From Breviolum minutum Mf 1.05b.01 (taxonomy: Eukaryota; Sar; Dinophyceae; Suessiales; Symbiodiniaceae), in assembly GCA_000507305.1 (NCBI GenBank), contig DF241514.1:1-64000 (forward strand): a stretch of DNA of 64,000 bases, given 5' to 3'. The notes under the pieces are model-generated. The model had not been told where the DNA came from, made no database searches, and was given only the letters and a program-made list of their open reading frames with translations. Every line of letters starts with the position of its first letter. Position 1 is the stretch's first letter. Shown one piece after another: positions 36,690 through 48,589 of this stretch. A program made the translations under genes and the position numbers.

Positions 36690-37176
36690 GGGAATTGCCC
36701 AGTGCCACCTCACAGCTTGCCAAGTCTGCACCTGAAGCTGCAAAAGTGGATCCTCAAGCTAAAGCCTGTTGAAGTATATCATAGTATATCTTCCATGAGG
36801 GATTTTGTTGTTTTTGACCGTCCACTCAGTCAGGGCTCTTCATCAAAAGCAGCAATTTGTGACTTGTGTGTTTTTTGTATTGAAAATCTGAATTATTCCA
36901 ATTCTCTGCAAAGCCTGCTTGGAGGCCGGACAGCTTACACCAGGAATATCTTAGGCGCGTTTGCCAGTGAAGGGTCTGCTCTGATTGTGATTTGTCTTTA
37001 AGATTTGATTCGTCCAGGTGGATCACCCACACCTCAAGGACCTCCAAGCTCCTTTGGACCAGGCTCAAAGGGAACGAAGCCTCACCATGCATTGGTTGAG
37101 TCGGTTGAGTTTCGAATTCACCCACTGTGAGGAGGCATTGAAGACTTGGGCTACAAGAAGGTCAGCCGCAATCTGA
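36690..37176 (+). CDS. Last exons of an unrecognised small gene
   Basis: An exon ending at 36757 reads ELPSATSQLAKSAPEAAKVD then PQ, with a GC donor (CCTCAA|GCTAAA). Acceptor CGTCCAG| at 37017 starts exon 37018-37176, reading VDHPHLKDLQAPLDQAQRER and SLTMHWLSRLSFEFTHCEEA, ending at TGA. The seam is phase 0 and gives AAKVDPQ-VDHPHL. The final part could end earlier if the GT at about 37160 is a donor. Helical, charged composition; no known domain. Confidence 0.5.
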
Positions 37177-39484
37177 AGATGACATGAACTTGCGAGAAAA
37201 ATGTACACATGGCGAAGATGTGCAGGTGACTCCAGGACAGTTCCAGGCTTCGCTAGTCCAAACTGTTGGAAGCCTACGCTTACCGAAAGTTTCGAACCTC
37301 TCATGGTACGTTGCAGATTGATGGCTCCACATTGTACACATTTCCTTGGCAGTTGAATCTTGTAACTTGTGCTCGTTAAGCCTGTTTGATGCGCAGAGGT
37401 GCAAATGGTGATTTAGTCCTTTCAATAGCCTTGTTCTTCTCAAGAACTTCTTTCACTCTGCGTTGGCAAGCTAATTTTTGTGAGGTGGAATCCCTTCTTC
37501 AGAGCAAGCTATCCCAAGCTGCAAGTACAAGTTGCCAACTGAGTTGAGAACAACGGGGCGATGTGTGGTTCCGCTGCCAGCAAGATATTATATACTATTA
37601 CAATCAATTCAAGTAGGAAACCAGCGGTCAGAGAGCAAGGGATGGTGCCTCAGGTCAGCGAAAAACAGTGACAAAAGTCAGTGGCAGTGAAGGCTGCAAG
37701 TGTTCTGCAAAGTTGAAGCTCAAGAATCCGCCAAATGCGGGAACCCTTGTAGAGAGTTGTGTAGGACATTGAGTCAGAACTGGTGGCAGGTCAGTTACAG
37801 CGGGACATCAGCCTTCCGACTATGGTTGATGATCTAGCTTGCAGCTCAGTCGTCATGTTGTCGTCTCTGACGATAGTCACGACTGTTCTCTTTTTATAAG
37901 TTTCATTGCTGCAGGCTTTGGTGTTGAGAGATTGTTGGGGAGCAGCTGCTCAGGTGTTGTATACAGAGCCTCAGGATGAGAACGACCAGAAACCAGGCGT
38001 TCTCAGCGCGAAAGTTTGACTGTATGCAAAAAGAAAGAAAACATGCATATTTGAAAATTTGTATCTATTTGTCCACAAAGGAAGCTGTATGGATCTTTGG
38101 ATATGTTCACCTGGATTCACCTGATAGTGTGGACTTTGAGGTTTGGGTGCTGTACAACCAAAAGGCCGTGCAGAGGTGCTTTGGCAAAGTTGGTGAAAGA
38201 ACCAAAAAAACGTATTCGGTCGATGATATGGGTCGGGTGATGTTGGGTGTAAAATTAGTGCAGAGTGTCATGGGAAGCTCAGCTCTTCTGGCTCTTCTGC
38301 GCAAATCCATTGACTCAGGTCATGCAGCAGTGGTTGAGACCAGACCTCCCGCAGGCTGCCATTGGCATGTGCATTTGGACACTTTCATTTCCTGAACTTG
38401 CAACGGAACTCTATTTCTTTCATCAGTTTGCTGGGCGATGCAACGTTTGTGAATATTTTTGACGCTCGGATTTGTTTAAAAAACACATAATATGTGAGTG
38501 CATATGATTCTTTATAGATAGAGGGAGGAGTTGTCATTACTTTCTTTAAATCTTCATGCTCAAATAGTCAAACATTTGGCTATTCGTGGCTGTTATGAGG
38601 CCAGCTTACGCCCAGAAAGGCGTGATCCGCCATTCCGGCAAGTATTGTCTTCAAGATTCTTCAAGATGACTTGGCAATCCAGCATATCCAGCTTGAGAAG
38701 TTTGACACAATGAAAATGACCAAATTGTCAAAGTACGCTTCTGAATGAGTTTGGCGAGGCAATTCTGCATACATTGCGCATACGAAGATGAAAGCCAGGA
38801 TTCCTCGTGCGTTGCAGCTTCGCAGCTCCCAGGAAGGGGAGCCCCAGAAATTTCTTTTATTCGCCTGACCCTTTTGATACTGCAATGTTTACATCTATTT
38901 AAATCTATTTAAGCTATTGACTGCAATGTCAACAACCTTTTGTCCAGCTGTGAGGCGCAAGATGCGGAGATGGAATGGAGTTCTCTGCGGGGCTTCCCAG
39001 TTGTCGAACTTTAGAAGGGCTTCCATGGTCCTGATGGAATCATACAATGAAATCACTCGGTCAACTTGACTGACTTGAAGTGTGCGCATGTGCTTCCAGG
39101 TCAGATGCTTCCAGACAAGCAATCCGACAGTGGGTGGCAGGCATGTTCGCCAACCAAAATTTTCCATGCCTTGCATTGCAAAATGAACTCTGACAACTTG
39201 CGGTTTTTGCAGGTCAACTGGGAGGACGACATTGCATGCTGGTCTTAGAACAAGGTGACATTGACAGACGGCACCCATGAATACCTTTGAGATCCTTTGA
39301 GGCTTTAAGACTTTAAGAGTCATACCCTTTGAACAATAGCAAAGAGTCACGGAAATGGAAGCACTCTCACAATTGAGAAACTATATTTTTTTTCCAAAAT
39401 TGGCTCCAACAGACCCTTGACATGACTTTGAGTGGAAGTTATCTGTATCTTCGGATTTCGTGAAATGTTTTAGATCTTCACACG
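37177..39484. other. Weak coding candidates only
   Basis: A 139-codon plus frame at 37976-38395, a plus tail reading LQDDLAIQHIQLEKFDTMKM near 38655-38735, and a 151-codon minus frame at 38895-39350 are open. The minus frame (with VISLYDSIRTMEALLKF) has the better composition. None has confirmed splice structure or a domain I can name. Confidence 0.3.
38895..39350 (-). CDS. Minus-strand open frame, 151 codons, unrecognised
   Basis: A single uninterrupted frame read from 39350 down to 38895, with sequence such as VVLPVDLQKPQVVRVHFAMQ and VDRVISLYDSIRTMEALLKF. The spacing of a hydrophobic strand, then LYDS, vaguely recalls cysteine proteases of the Ulp1/SUMO type, but a catalytic His-Asp-Gln-Cys set is not visible. 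It may equally be an old transposon fragment or chance. Confidence 0.25.
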   Translation of the reverse strand: MTLCYCSKGMTLKVLKPQRISKVFMGAVCQCHLVLRPACNVVLPVDLQKPQVVRVHFAMQGMENFGWRTCLPPTVGLLVWKHLTWKHMRTLQVSQVDRVISLYDSIRTMEALLKFDNWEAPQRTPFHLRILRLTAGQKVVDIAVNSLNRFK

Positions 39485-40933
39485 TGGAGGTTGCGCAGAA
39501 ACAAGTGTGCCGCCAACTTCTGAAACTTCTTTGCAGCTGGGGGGCCAGGTTTCAATGAGCTGAGCGACTTTTGCACGAGAATCCACTAATTATGATACCT
39601 CCCCGATTGCATCGCATTCTACGAGTGGCCTTTTTGACAAGCCCTGAAGAATTTGTTTTTTCATGTTTCATGGGTTGCTGCAGCAAGAACATTGTGGCTC
39701 GAACAGTGTAGCCATACTGACCCCAGTGCCTTTGTGAGGAACAGGAGGCGCCTGCTCTGTTGAACAGCACTTTTTTAACTTTCAGCTTTTGCGACAAACT
39801 TGGACAAAGTGGGAAGGGTAACAGAAGTGTTGCAATGCATGACTCTCTGGTGCAGGATCGGAAGATGCCTGCTGAACATTTCCAAGTGAAGCTCTCGGGG
39901 AACTGGAAGGACATGAGCTCATCGGCATATAAAGCCAGCTGTTTTCTCCACTAGACTATTAGACATTGAAGTTCTTCACCTGTTGCATATTTGTCTGACA
40001 GGACTATGCGGGCAATGAGGACAAGATCTTGAAACGGGCCTACCTTGCGGGTTTTCCTCATGCCAAATACAAGCTGAGAGGCCAGCAATATGAAGTGGAC
40101 TTCAAGACCATGAGCCAGAAGAATATGCGCAGTGGAAAGTCTCGCGAGATTCGTGCCCCATACAAATGGAAGCAGCCAGCGAAACCCATTGTTGATGCCG
40201 GCCCAACCTTCTGCATCAAGGTGCCTCCTGGCTCCCCAGGCACATGCATTCATGTGCCTCATCCTGCAAAGAAAGGCCAGTTCATTGCGGTGAACGTGCC
40301 AGAAAAGGCCAAGGTTGGAGCAGCCATGCTGGTCCCAATTCCAAAGGATGAGGACTTGCCCACTCCAGTTCCAGATGCGCCCACACCATCAGGGCCCACT
40401 CCTGCTCCTCCTACTCCTGCAACAGAGGAAGAGAAGAAGAAGGGTGGTTGGAGCACTGGAGCAAAGGTGGCTGCTGGAACAGCTGGTGTTGTGGCAGTAG
40501 GCGGTCTTGCAGTTGCAGGTGCCGTGCTTGGTGAGCACATCGCGGAGGAAGGTTGGGATGCCACCATGGCAGAACTTGGTGACGTCGCAGCTGATGCTGG
40601 AGAAGCGATTTCAGGCGATTTCTGGAAAGTAGGGTTGAGTTTGGAGTCGAACATCCTTGTTGTTCATGTATTTAACAGTAACATATGATTGTTTGAGCCT
40701 TCAGAATACTGTGGGCGTGATATGTTCACTTCTATGATCATGGTTTTCATACTGAAACACTTTGAGAACCAGAAAGCAAATATCTTTCCTGGATGAAGTG
40801 TTCTTTTAGTCATTTCTGGGCAGGTGCAGCAGAGGATGTTGGAGAGGCAGTTGCTGGGGCCGCTGAGGATGCAGGCGAATGGATTGCGGGAGCTGCTGAA
40901 GATGCTGGCGACTTCATCATGGATCTTTTCTGA
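39485..40933 (+). repeat. Segmental duplication, copy B
   Basis: Second copy of 30638-32110. Homology starts abruptly at GAGGTTGCGCAG and ends at the stop codon. Left and right flanks of the two copies are unrelated, so both breakpoints are visible. Confidence 0.9.
39856..40933 (+). CDS. WWE-domain protein, copy B (three exons, 5' incomplete)
   Basis: Exons 39856-39909, 40002-40614 and 40824-40933, with the same GA-AG and GC-AG introns as copy A. The product is nearly identical to copy A (for example NEDKILKR in place of SEDKILKR). All frames are intact to the same stop, so both copies could be expressed. The homology begins only about 370 bases before the first recognised exon and the preceding exon is not found in either copy, so copy B may be a 5'-truncated duplicate that needs local sequence for transcription. 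Confidence 0.6.
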
Positions 40934-42425
40934 GCAGAGCCATTGTAAGCCAAGATAGATACAATTGCTGCATTCGCTCCAGCTGTGATCGTTTGAAATT
41001 CGGAGACCGTCTTGGCATGCTTCTGGCAGGTCAGCATGCTTCGTTAGTCCAATGAAATCAGCACTGTTTAAAAGTTAAAAGTTCAAGCCAGATAAACACA
41101 AGATGGTCAGATTGAACAATTCCGGCATTCTCTTTTGTGAGGTGCACAGTTCCATCCTAATTGGATGGCTCTGGGAAGCCTTTTGCAAGCTTGATGAACC
41201 CACCGCCCTCCACGTAAAAAATGACAACGTTGCATGATTTTGCAAGTAGCCTGCAGAGGTATACTCCAGTCAGATATTTGTGCTGCTTCGATCACGTTGC
41301 CCAACAAATGTCACGTTTGGAGCTTCCCAAAGGAAAGAGTGGGTTTTGTTGATGCATCTTTGGGGGCAAAATCTACTTTACCGTACCTGTGGTTTACAGA
41401 GACAGTGGTAGACAAATCTTAACAAATTGATATTCAATAGATTGATAAATTGTAGACAAGTAGAGAAGTTTTAGATAAGTACATAATCAGCATGAATGAT
41501 TACATCATTCAGACGCACAAATAAAGGCACAAGTACGTAGATAATAACTAAACATACTCCTACAATGCACGCAAATAAACAATTAGATAAAGACATGAAA
41601 TGGCAATACATCAAAAGGTAAGTAGATGTGTGATTAAGCAAATTCTTGAATAGATCATGTAGATCATGTTCCTCCTGAAACTTACGAAATGTACGTCAGT
41701 GTGAGGGTGACCCTAGTGTCAAGAAACAGTAAACATTTCATCCAGGTCACTCAAATCAGTTGAATTGCTATATCTTTTGGTACTTTCATGCACATGAAGC
41801 CGTGACGCCTACCAAAAACAGAGACATTAACGCTTGAATGTTGGGAATGCTAAGGCCCGACCTTCGGGGTGGTGCTGTGCTAAATGTTCTCTCAGGGCTT
41901 TTTGCCGAGGCAGGTGAGATGGTAACCATTCTCTGATTTGTCTCCTGTGGTTCCTTTGCTTCCTGGAACTTCAGTTCTTTTGTTGTGTGCATTGTGTAGA
42001 TTTGTATCACATATTGTAGCATTGTCTAAGAAGATCCTACCAGTTTGGTACGTAAGACTGTAAGACCTTGTTTCAATGGATTGATGGCTGTCAGGGTGGC
42101 CTTCTCAACCCGCAAGGCTTGGGGAGCTGGCTTTTCCAGGCAAGGTGTTTTGCACTCGCATCAGACTCGCATCTATGGAAGATTTTCCCGCATATGATCC
42201 ATAATGTATGAGACAATTTACAATATACAGTTTGCGTAAGCATGCATACAAAATACAATGTCCGTCTTTGGATTTCGTTGGACTTGGGGGAAATAGAAGA
42301 GGAGAGGCTTTCATGAGCTACACTGCAAGATTTTGATGTGAACAGGCAGTGTTCTCCAAGCACCCGCAACAGGCGGAGGGTTGCTGTAACAATCGGTCAA
42401 GCGCATTCTTGGTATTTCTTGCTTG
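40934..42425. other. No gene seen
   Basis: AT-richer DNA with AAACAAATAGATAAA-like runs near 41420-41640. Short frames only. Confidence 0.4.
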
Positions 42426-42431
42426 TCAAAG

Positions 42432-42600
42432 GTCCTCGAAGAGGCCCTGGAGCAGTGCATCCTGGAGATTGGTCCCATGCTCAGCTTGACAACGATTCGC
42501 CATGTTTGTGAACGAAACCGCATCAGCTCTTCCCCTCGCTGTAACCCTCAGCTTCACGCCAAGATGACCCTCGACTTGAACGACTTGCAGATATTTCTCC
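42432..42600 (+). CDS. Candidate exon of the gene ending at 44867
   Basis: After CAAAG| the frame reads VLEEALEQCILEIGPMLSLT and TIRHVCERNRISSSPRCNPQ, remaining open to about 42645. The start is helical and coding-like; the later part may be intron. Assignment to the gene at 44517-44867 is inference from strand and order. Confidence 0.35.
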
Positions 42601-43104
42601 TGAGCAGGCTATGGCGACAAATTCTGAACGTTGCAAATGCATAGCAACTTTAGCAGCTGATGGGACTTGGTAGTTTGCAGATAGAGGTCAACCTTGCTTT
42701 GCGACGGCTTCTGCTCAAGGCCTTTTAGTTCTCAAGATTCTCTTGTGCTGTACAAGATCAACTTGCACATTGAAAACTTGAAATTTCTGTTCAAGGTGCA
42801 GCTAAAGTATGATAGAGGCAATGTCTCGATGTCAGGCACAGTTTAGAAGTTGCAGTCCGCTCAGCTGTGCGAAACTGAGAAGAGGGCCTGCAAATGTGGG
42901 GAGCGGTGTCCACAAAGATCACGGTCGGGCATTGCTGTGTATTGAATTCCCGTGTTTTCGTCTCTTTTCTTGCCTGTCTTTTTCAATTGAAGCATTTTTT
43001 GGAGCAAGTTTCCAGTGCACCTCCAAACTGTTGACGTATGACATTCACAGATAGAGTGGAGCGACATGTTGATGTGGCAGAAACTGAAATTTCTTGCTGT
43101 TTAG

Positions 43105-43353
43105 ATGTCCCAGGCCTGGAGGGACCCGGAAGTCAAGATGAATGCACCAAATTGCAGGCCTGTTTGGACAATGGACCATGTAGGTTCCGTTTCGGCATGC
43201 ATGGTCAGTCAAGTTGAAAAAGTCTTGACAAATTTCAACAATTTTGAGACGTCTATATTTCCCACCTCCAGTGAGCCATTTTATTGGCTGAAAACTGAGC
43301 TTGGCTCCTGGAAAGGTGGATGCTGCACACATACAGGATATTTTGGATTCTGA
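43105..43353 (+). CDS. Weak exon candidate
   Basis: Open frame after TTTAG| with MSQAWRDPEVKMNAPNCRPV at its start. Possibly a further exon of the same gene, but with no phase confirmation. Confidence 0.2.
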   Translation: MSQAWRDPEVKMNAPNCRPVWTMDHVGSVSACMVSQVEKVLTNFNNFETSIFPTSSEPFYWLKTELGSWKGGCCTHTGYFGF

Positions 43354-43696
43354 TCATTTTTATATTTCGGTCAAATCTAGATTTGATATGGTTTTAGCAT
43401 GAGTCTGTACGGGAGTCTCCTGCACCATTAAGCTTCAAACGTCTTGAATCTCCATGAAATCCTTGTTGAGACAGCAGACAGAAGACTGATATAGCTTCCC
43501 AATGAACCGAGCAAATGGATTTGAGCACTTCTCGCGTTTAAGCCACAAGTCTTGTAATGAAGTGCGCCAACGGCATGGGTGCAACAGAGATGGTATGATG
43601 GCAGGGATCTCAAGACATTTGCACAGATCCAACAGAAGCCAGTGTTGTGATTTCAAGCACCAGCCTCGTGGTGCTTGTGCCTTTCCGTTTTGTGCC

Positions 43697-43752
43697 ATGA
43701 TGCTGATGATGGTGATGATGATGCTGATAATAATAATTATTATGATGATTTA
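43697..43752 (+). repeat. ATG/ATA-rich microsatellite
   Basis: ATGCTGATGATGGTGATGAT passes into ATAATAATAATTATTATGAT; low-complexity intron or spacer sequence. Confidence 0.75.
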
Positions 43753-44516
43753 TGCCATTTGATGGCGTTGAACGCAATTGCTTTCAAGATAAGCAAATAG
43801 ATCCCCATAGAATACCGTCATATGTAGTTCCTTGACCGGGGATACAGCTATGTACAATGTAAACAGTTTATATCAGAGAAAATCAGCCAAAGGTTAGTTG
43901 GTGGTTAAGGTTGTGGTTTAGTATCACAGGAATCACCTATGAACGGGAGTATTATAGGGGACTTACTTCAGATAGTAGACCACCGACCTTTACCACGAAC
44001 TAACATTTCCCTGAGAAAACGAACAAGTATATGAGTAAAAGAAGAGACGAATAAACGCAAAACGGATATATTTATATAAGTTAAGTATAATATAATACAT
44101 ATAATTTCATCAATAGAACATAGATATAATAGACCAGGATGCATGAACACACAAGATTCAAAAACGTAACTGGCAGAAGTCTGCAAGACTGTCGCGTGCT
44201 TGTCAAACTTTGATGGGACTTGTTTTTGTCATTGCTGCGCCGTGTATGGTTGAGTTGTTTTTCGGCTGAGGCCCGCAACAAGGCTGGGCTGAATTCTCGG
44301 TGCCACCATGCGCAATATTCATACTGTTCAACGATAACTGTTAACTCCTGTTGTGAATCAAGTGAAACATGGTGAAATCAAGCACCCGAAGACCTTGCTC
44401 AGACTCTGGATTCCTTTTCATGAAATGAAAAAGGTCCTTTTGATAGCATCTTGTGTTGGTCATCGTGGATCTGAAAAAACTGTTTACAATACAGCCAACT
44501 TGACCGGTTTGGCAAG

Positions 44517-44867
44517 GCCTTGCATTTGTTGATGGAGGCCCTGGAGGCAAACGCTGAAGCGCGCAGAATAGTCTCGAAATTGATTGAGTTGCACTGCGTT
44601 GCACGTTGCAGAAAGTTTGGTTTTGCCTGTCAGGCAGTTGGCCCCAATAGCTCCCTAGCTTCATTAAGGTTTAGACATGACCCTTTCTTGTTGGAACGCG
44701 GTGTGAGCTGATGTTTTGAGTGTACGGAGTAGATTTGTCTTCAGAGAGGCCTTTAAAAATGCTGGATTCACATTTTAGGTCACCCCTGGGCTGCAGAGTT
44801 TGTGGCATGGCAGCTTGAGGCGCATTTGCAGGAGGAGACGCGGAGGGATTATGAAGAAGTAGATTAA
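44517..44867 (+). CDS. Last two exons of an unrecognised helical protein
   Basis: Exon 44517-44562 (after GGCAAG|) reads ALHLLMEALEANAEA. A GC donor (GAAGCGC|GCAGAA) and acceptor CATTTTAG| at 44778 give a phase-1 seam, EANAEA-R-HPWAAEF. Exon 44779-44867 continues HPWAAEFVAWQLEAHLQEET and RRDYEEVD before TAA. The whole tail is predicted helix with an acidic end. The family is not recognised. The upstream candidate exon at 42432 has similar helical, Glu-rich composition. Confidence 0.55.
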
Positions 44868-44951
44868 GTAGAACAGCAGACTGTTGTGTACTTCATGATG
44901 ACCTGGAAGCCTTTAGATAGTTGTTCTTGAGTCAGCTCACGACAAGGAGCT

Positions 44952-45330
44952 ATGCGGCGTGCCGATGATGTTGGTAGCTGGCTTGGGGCTCAGAACTGGT
45001 GATGGCATTCTGGACATGTTTGACTGCTGCTTGGTTGTGCACTTACCAGGCCAAAGTGCCTCGCTCAGTCTTGCCAAGGCATGCACCGAAATTCAAATGC
45101 AAATCAGTGTCAGATGGTATTCGTTTTGCCTTGACAGGTGGAAACACAGAGCCCTGCTTCCGTTGCTGCAGAGGCCAAAATTCAACCTTTTTGTGTCTAG
45201 AGCTTGGCGATGGCGTCATGACTTTTGAGCTTGTGATGCTCCAGGCTTCACGTGGCTATCGTTGGGGAACCTTGGAACAGAAATTTCACAACACGACTGA
45301 GGGGAAAGATCTTTGCAGTTCGCTTTTCAT
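44952..45330 (+). other. Possible exons of the next gene
   Basis: An ATG at 44952 opens MRRADDVGSWLGAQ, and open segments follow to 45330 with no agreed frame. It could be the first exons of the gene continuing at 45848. Low support. Confidence 0.25.
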
Positions 45331-45847
45331 AATGACATGAAACCATTAGCCTGAGGAGGTGAATGTCAGCTGAGGTTCTCGGCTGAGACGCCTGCTACAA
45401 AGTGTGCGCCTACAGGCCATGTTAAACGCATATCCAGACCATTCTTGCAGGATCAGTAGATTAGGTCTAGAGTGTAATTTGTCTCATTCAGGCTGCAGAG
45501 TGATGTAATTACATTGGAGGAGGGCAGAAAGAGTTTCAGTCAGATGCGAGGCGAATCGAGCATTGGTGAAATCTTTGATGGAAGGGCAGCAATGGCCTCA
45601 GGTGGCAGTGAAGTACAGCAGATACTGTGATGAGAAAGTAAAGCAGTCCAATGGTTCTTTCCTACCCTCCACCTTCCAGAATTGGAGAGGATTTGTGAAA
45701 GTGAACAACTTGTGAGGCTTTCTCCACGCTCGTTTCTGCTGGCAGAAAAGAGCGGTGACACTTGAATTAATTTTTTGACAAGATCCCTTCAGAAGTTGAC
45801 CTCTGCCAAAAGCAGTCCAATGCTCTTAGCTTTTTCGATACCTATAG

Positions 45848-46380
45848 ATGGGTACATGATCACCAAAGCCGAGGAGCTCTTGCCTGAAGAACAGAGGGAA
45901 CGCTTGGCCCAGCATCAAGTGTGGAACCTAGGCACCTAGTTGAGGTGTGCAGCAAACCAGCAAAAGTTGAAGACAGTATACAGGGCCAGTGTTCTTATAT
46001 ATATTCAATTGAGTACTCAAGTGTGTTCTCTGATGCTTCATGCTTTGCAGCAAGATTTCGAAAGATTCTGAAATGCCAAGGCAGATGCTGCCGAAAGGGC
46101 AGCCAAAGAGGCGAAGTCTGCCAAAGCTGCCAGCTCCTTTCCATTCTTCAGCGAGAAGATCCAATGTCAGGTACGTTTGGATGCATGGAATTGCTTGAGT
46201 GTTGCTGTGTCAGAGTGTTATGCTGTTCATAATCTACGTGGTGGCTAAAGAGGTTGCCAGGTGTCGAAGTTGATGTCTGGTTCAAATTTCCCGGGTTAAT
46301 ACTGCTGGGCAGGGGTGCAGCAAGTGGGGCGTGCGCTACGACCGCATTCCTCATGTTACCTGCATGCAGTGGTGGTTCGA
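45848..46380 (+). CDS. Helical linker plus possible CW-like zinc finger (three exons)
   Basis: Exon 45848-45918 (after TATAG|) reads GYMITKAEELLPEEQRERLA then QHQ, with a GT donor. Exon 46079-46168 (after GCCAAG|) reads ADAAERAAKEAKSAKAASSF and PFFSEKIQCQ, with a GT donor (CAG|GTACG). Acceptor GGGCAG| at about 46313 gives GCSKWGVRYDRIPHV in the same phase. The seam produces KIQCQGCSKWGVRYDRIP, which has the Cys-x2-Cys-x-x-Trp layout of a CW-type zinc finger (histone-tail readers). The remaining CW cysteines and tryptophan are not placed, so this is a suggestion only. Exon joins are phase-consistent. Confidence 0.45.
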
Positions 46381-47463
46381 AGAATTTTACATTCTGATTT
46401 TACCCTACAATTTTTGAATGAAAAAAATGAAAAAAACATTTTACACTTTGACAAACAGGACTTTGATTCGACATATCTTGCTTCCCAATGGATTTTTTCA
46501 TATCTGAGGTTGGAGGGCACCACAAACTTGGGAAAACAGCTTCCCTGGGTGGCACTGACTATGCAGAGGTCTCAATGAACGAGATCAAGAACAGATCAAT
46601 TATATGAACATATGATATATGTGAACATAAGATATATCTGACACCTATTCAATTATTATACTTATATTATACGTGAGTCCTGTGTGAGTATAATGTTTGC
46701 ACCGCCTTTTGCAGCTTTTGCCACATTTCAAATCTAAGGCACGTTTGGCTGTACAGTGTCCAAGCTGTGGCCTCCGCTGGCGAACAGACGAGCCCCCGTG
46801 AAAAAAAAAGCAGAGAAAGCTGTGGAGAAAAATGTACCTTTGAATGTTATTGGGTTGAAAAATGCTAATATACAGAATCAAAAAAACAATTAGAAAACAT
46901 ATAGATCTAATAATTTTAGCACACATTTCAGGAACTTCTATAAAATTCAGCTTTGGACATTGCAGCTTTTCAGGTGAGGTCAGTGGAAGTCGGCGTTTTG
47001 CGGTCAAGGGGTCTACAGGATGCAAAAAGTTGTAGGGGACTATGCGGGCTAATGGTCAATGCTGTGCAGTATTGCATTGTTTTCATCGGCAGGTTTGGCT
47101 GGAGCTGGCAAGGCTTCACGTCGAGGGTTGGCCTGGTGTCGCAGGACGTGGTGACTTGACGCAGTGGTGAACTTTTGAGAGAAGTGAAGTGAAGTGAAGG
47201 ACAATGTTCTGACTTTGAGACAAGCCCAGCATCATGGAGTCACCAATGCATGCTACAGGCTGTAGTTACTGTTGATGTTTGCTTTGTGATTTGAGGCCCA
47301 AGTTTTTGTTCTGGTTGGTGATTGTAGAGCTCGTGCGCAGTAACACGTGAAACGAAGTGAATGCATTGACATCTCAGAATTTCTTGAATTACGACTCTTG
47401 GGGCCTTCATGCGGTTTGATGTTCGGTTTTGCTTTTTTGTTTTCAAACATTTTTGTGTAGACA
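46381..47463. other. No clear exon
   Basis: AT-rich in 46600-46950. A short open tail after CGGCAG| near 47090, ending TGA at 47159, could be a terminal exon of the preceding gene. A small (GAAGT)n run sits at about 47180-47200. Confidence 0.3.
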
Positions 47464-48589
47464 ATGAGCACAGAAGCCATGGTGCCGGATGAGGGACACC
47501 CTACCCATTACAGTGGATGTGACACTCCAGAACCTGGATCCCCAGGAGGATCCTTGACTTGATCTGTGACAACTCTCAAAAAAGGGAAGAATTTTGATTA
47601 TAATTTTCAATTGCACAGATTGATTGGAATTTCAAGAGTTTCTGTCGTAAAACAGAAGACCCACTTGTCTTGCAAGATTGTGGGATCAGTTGCGTTTGTC
47701 ATTGATCCGAGGCTACATGGGTGTGCATCCGCAAGCATGGCCGCAAGATCAGACACATTCGTGGAACTGGAGTGCCGATGCAACAGAATTTACGCCAGGA
47801 GAGCCGTTGAATGGAGAGCAGTTTTGTGGAAATGGTCAAACCATGGCTTTCTTTGTTCCCTTCCCTGGTTCGTGTGGCATGGGTGGCATGGTTGGTGGCG
47901 TTTCAATGCCAGATGGCTGTGAGCCCAATTCTGAGGTACACGAGATGGAAGCAAAGATGGCGGCACTCCAAGCAGAAAACGAACGACTAACGCAGCTCTA
48001 TGAGAACGAATGTCATTTAAGGCAAATCGAAGTTACCGCCTACAACCAGGTTTTTGAAATGTATGCAGTGCCCAAGGCAGAGGCTGAGGAATTTGCTCGG
48101 CGTCTCCAAGTGGAAGGTTTGTCAAGTGTAAGTGGCACGCCAGATTGCTACCAGCCCATAGCAACTGTGACAGGTGCCGCCGGTGAAATTTCCATGGATA
48201 CAGAAGTGACAGGTCCTACCACTCCAGTGACAAATGGCGTCAATGGCAACACTACATCAGTCGAGACCCTGCTCAAAGAAACCTTTCCACATATCAAGAT
48301 TCACAGCCTTGATGAGCCCTCTGAGCGCAAGGTGGAAGAGTTGGTTGCACCAGAGGTCAAGACAGAAGAAGAATTAGAACAGCATTTGTGCCAGTTGCAA
48401 GGAATGGTGGGCTGTACCATAGATGAACGAGCCAAGCAAACCTTACTGAGCCTGCCACATGAACATGGGAAGGCGGCCTTGAGTAAAGTGGAAGACATCA
48501 TCCACGAACAAGGCGGAGTTTGCCGCAATTTATCGTCCATGGTGCAGTCTGTTTGCCGCAAGGTGGGACATACTGCCATGAAGCAGTGA
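47464..48589 (+). CDS. Coiled-coil family paralogue 2 (two exons)
   Basis: ATG 47464 opens MSTEAMVPDEGHPTHYSG. Exon 2 begins at 47712 after CCGAG| with YMGVHPQAWPQDQTHSWNWS and runs to TGA at 48589. The exon 1 donor is ambiguous: a GT at 47513 or GA choices just after all keep phase 1, giving about 308-312 residues. The family features are present: FCGN then AFFVPFPG, a coiled coil (EMEAKMAALQAENERLTQLY), MYAVPKAEAEEFARRLQ, ETLLKET in place of ETLLQDLY, and the C-terminal NLSSMVQSVCRKVG. The middle (PTTPVTNGVNGNTTS) is diverged. Function unknown. Confidence 0.72.
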
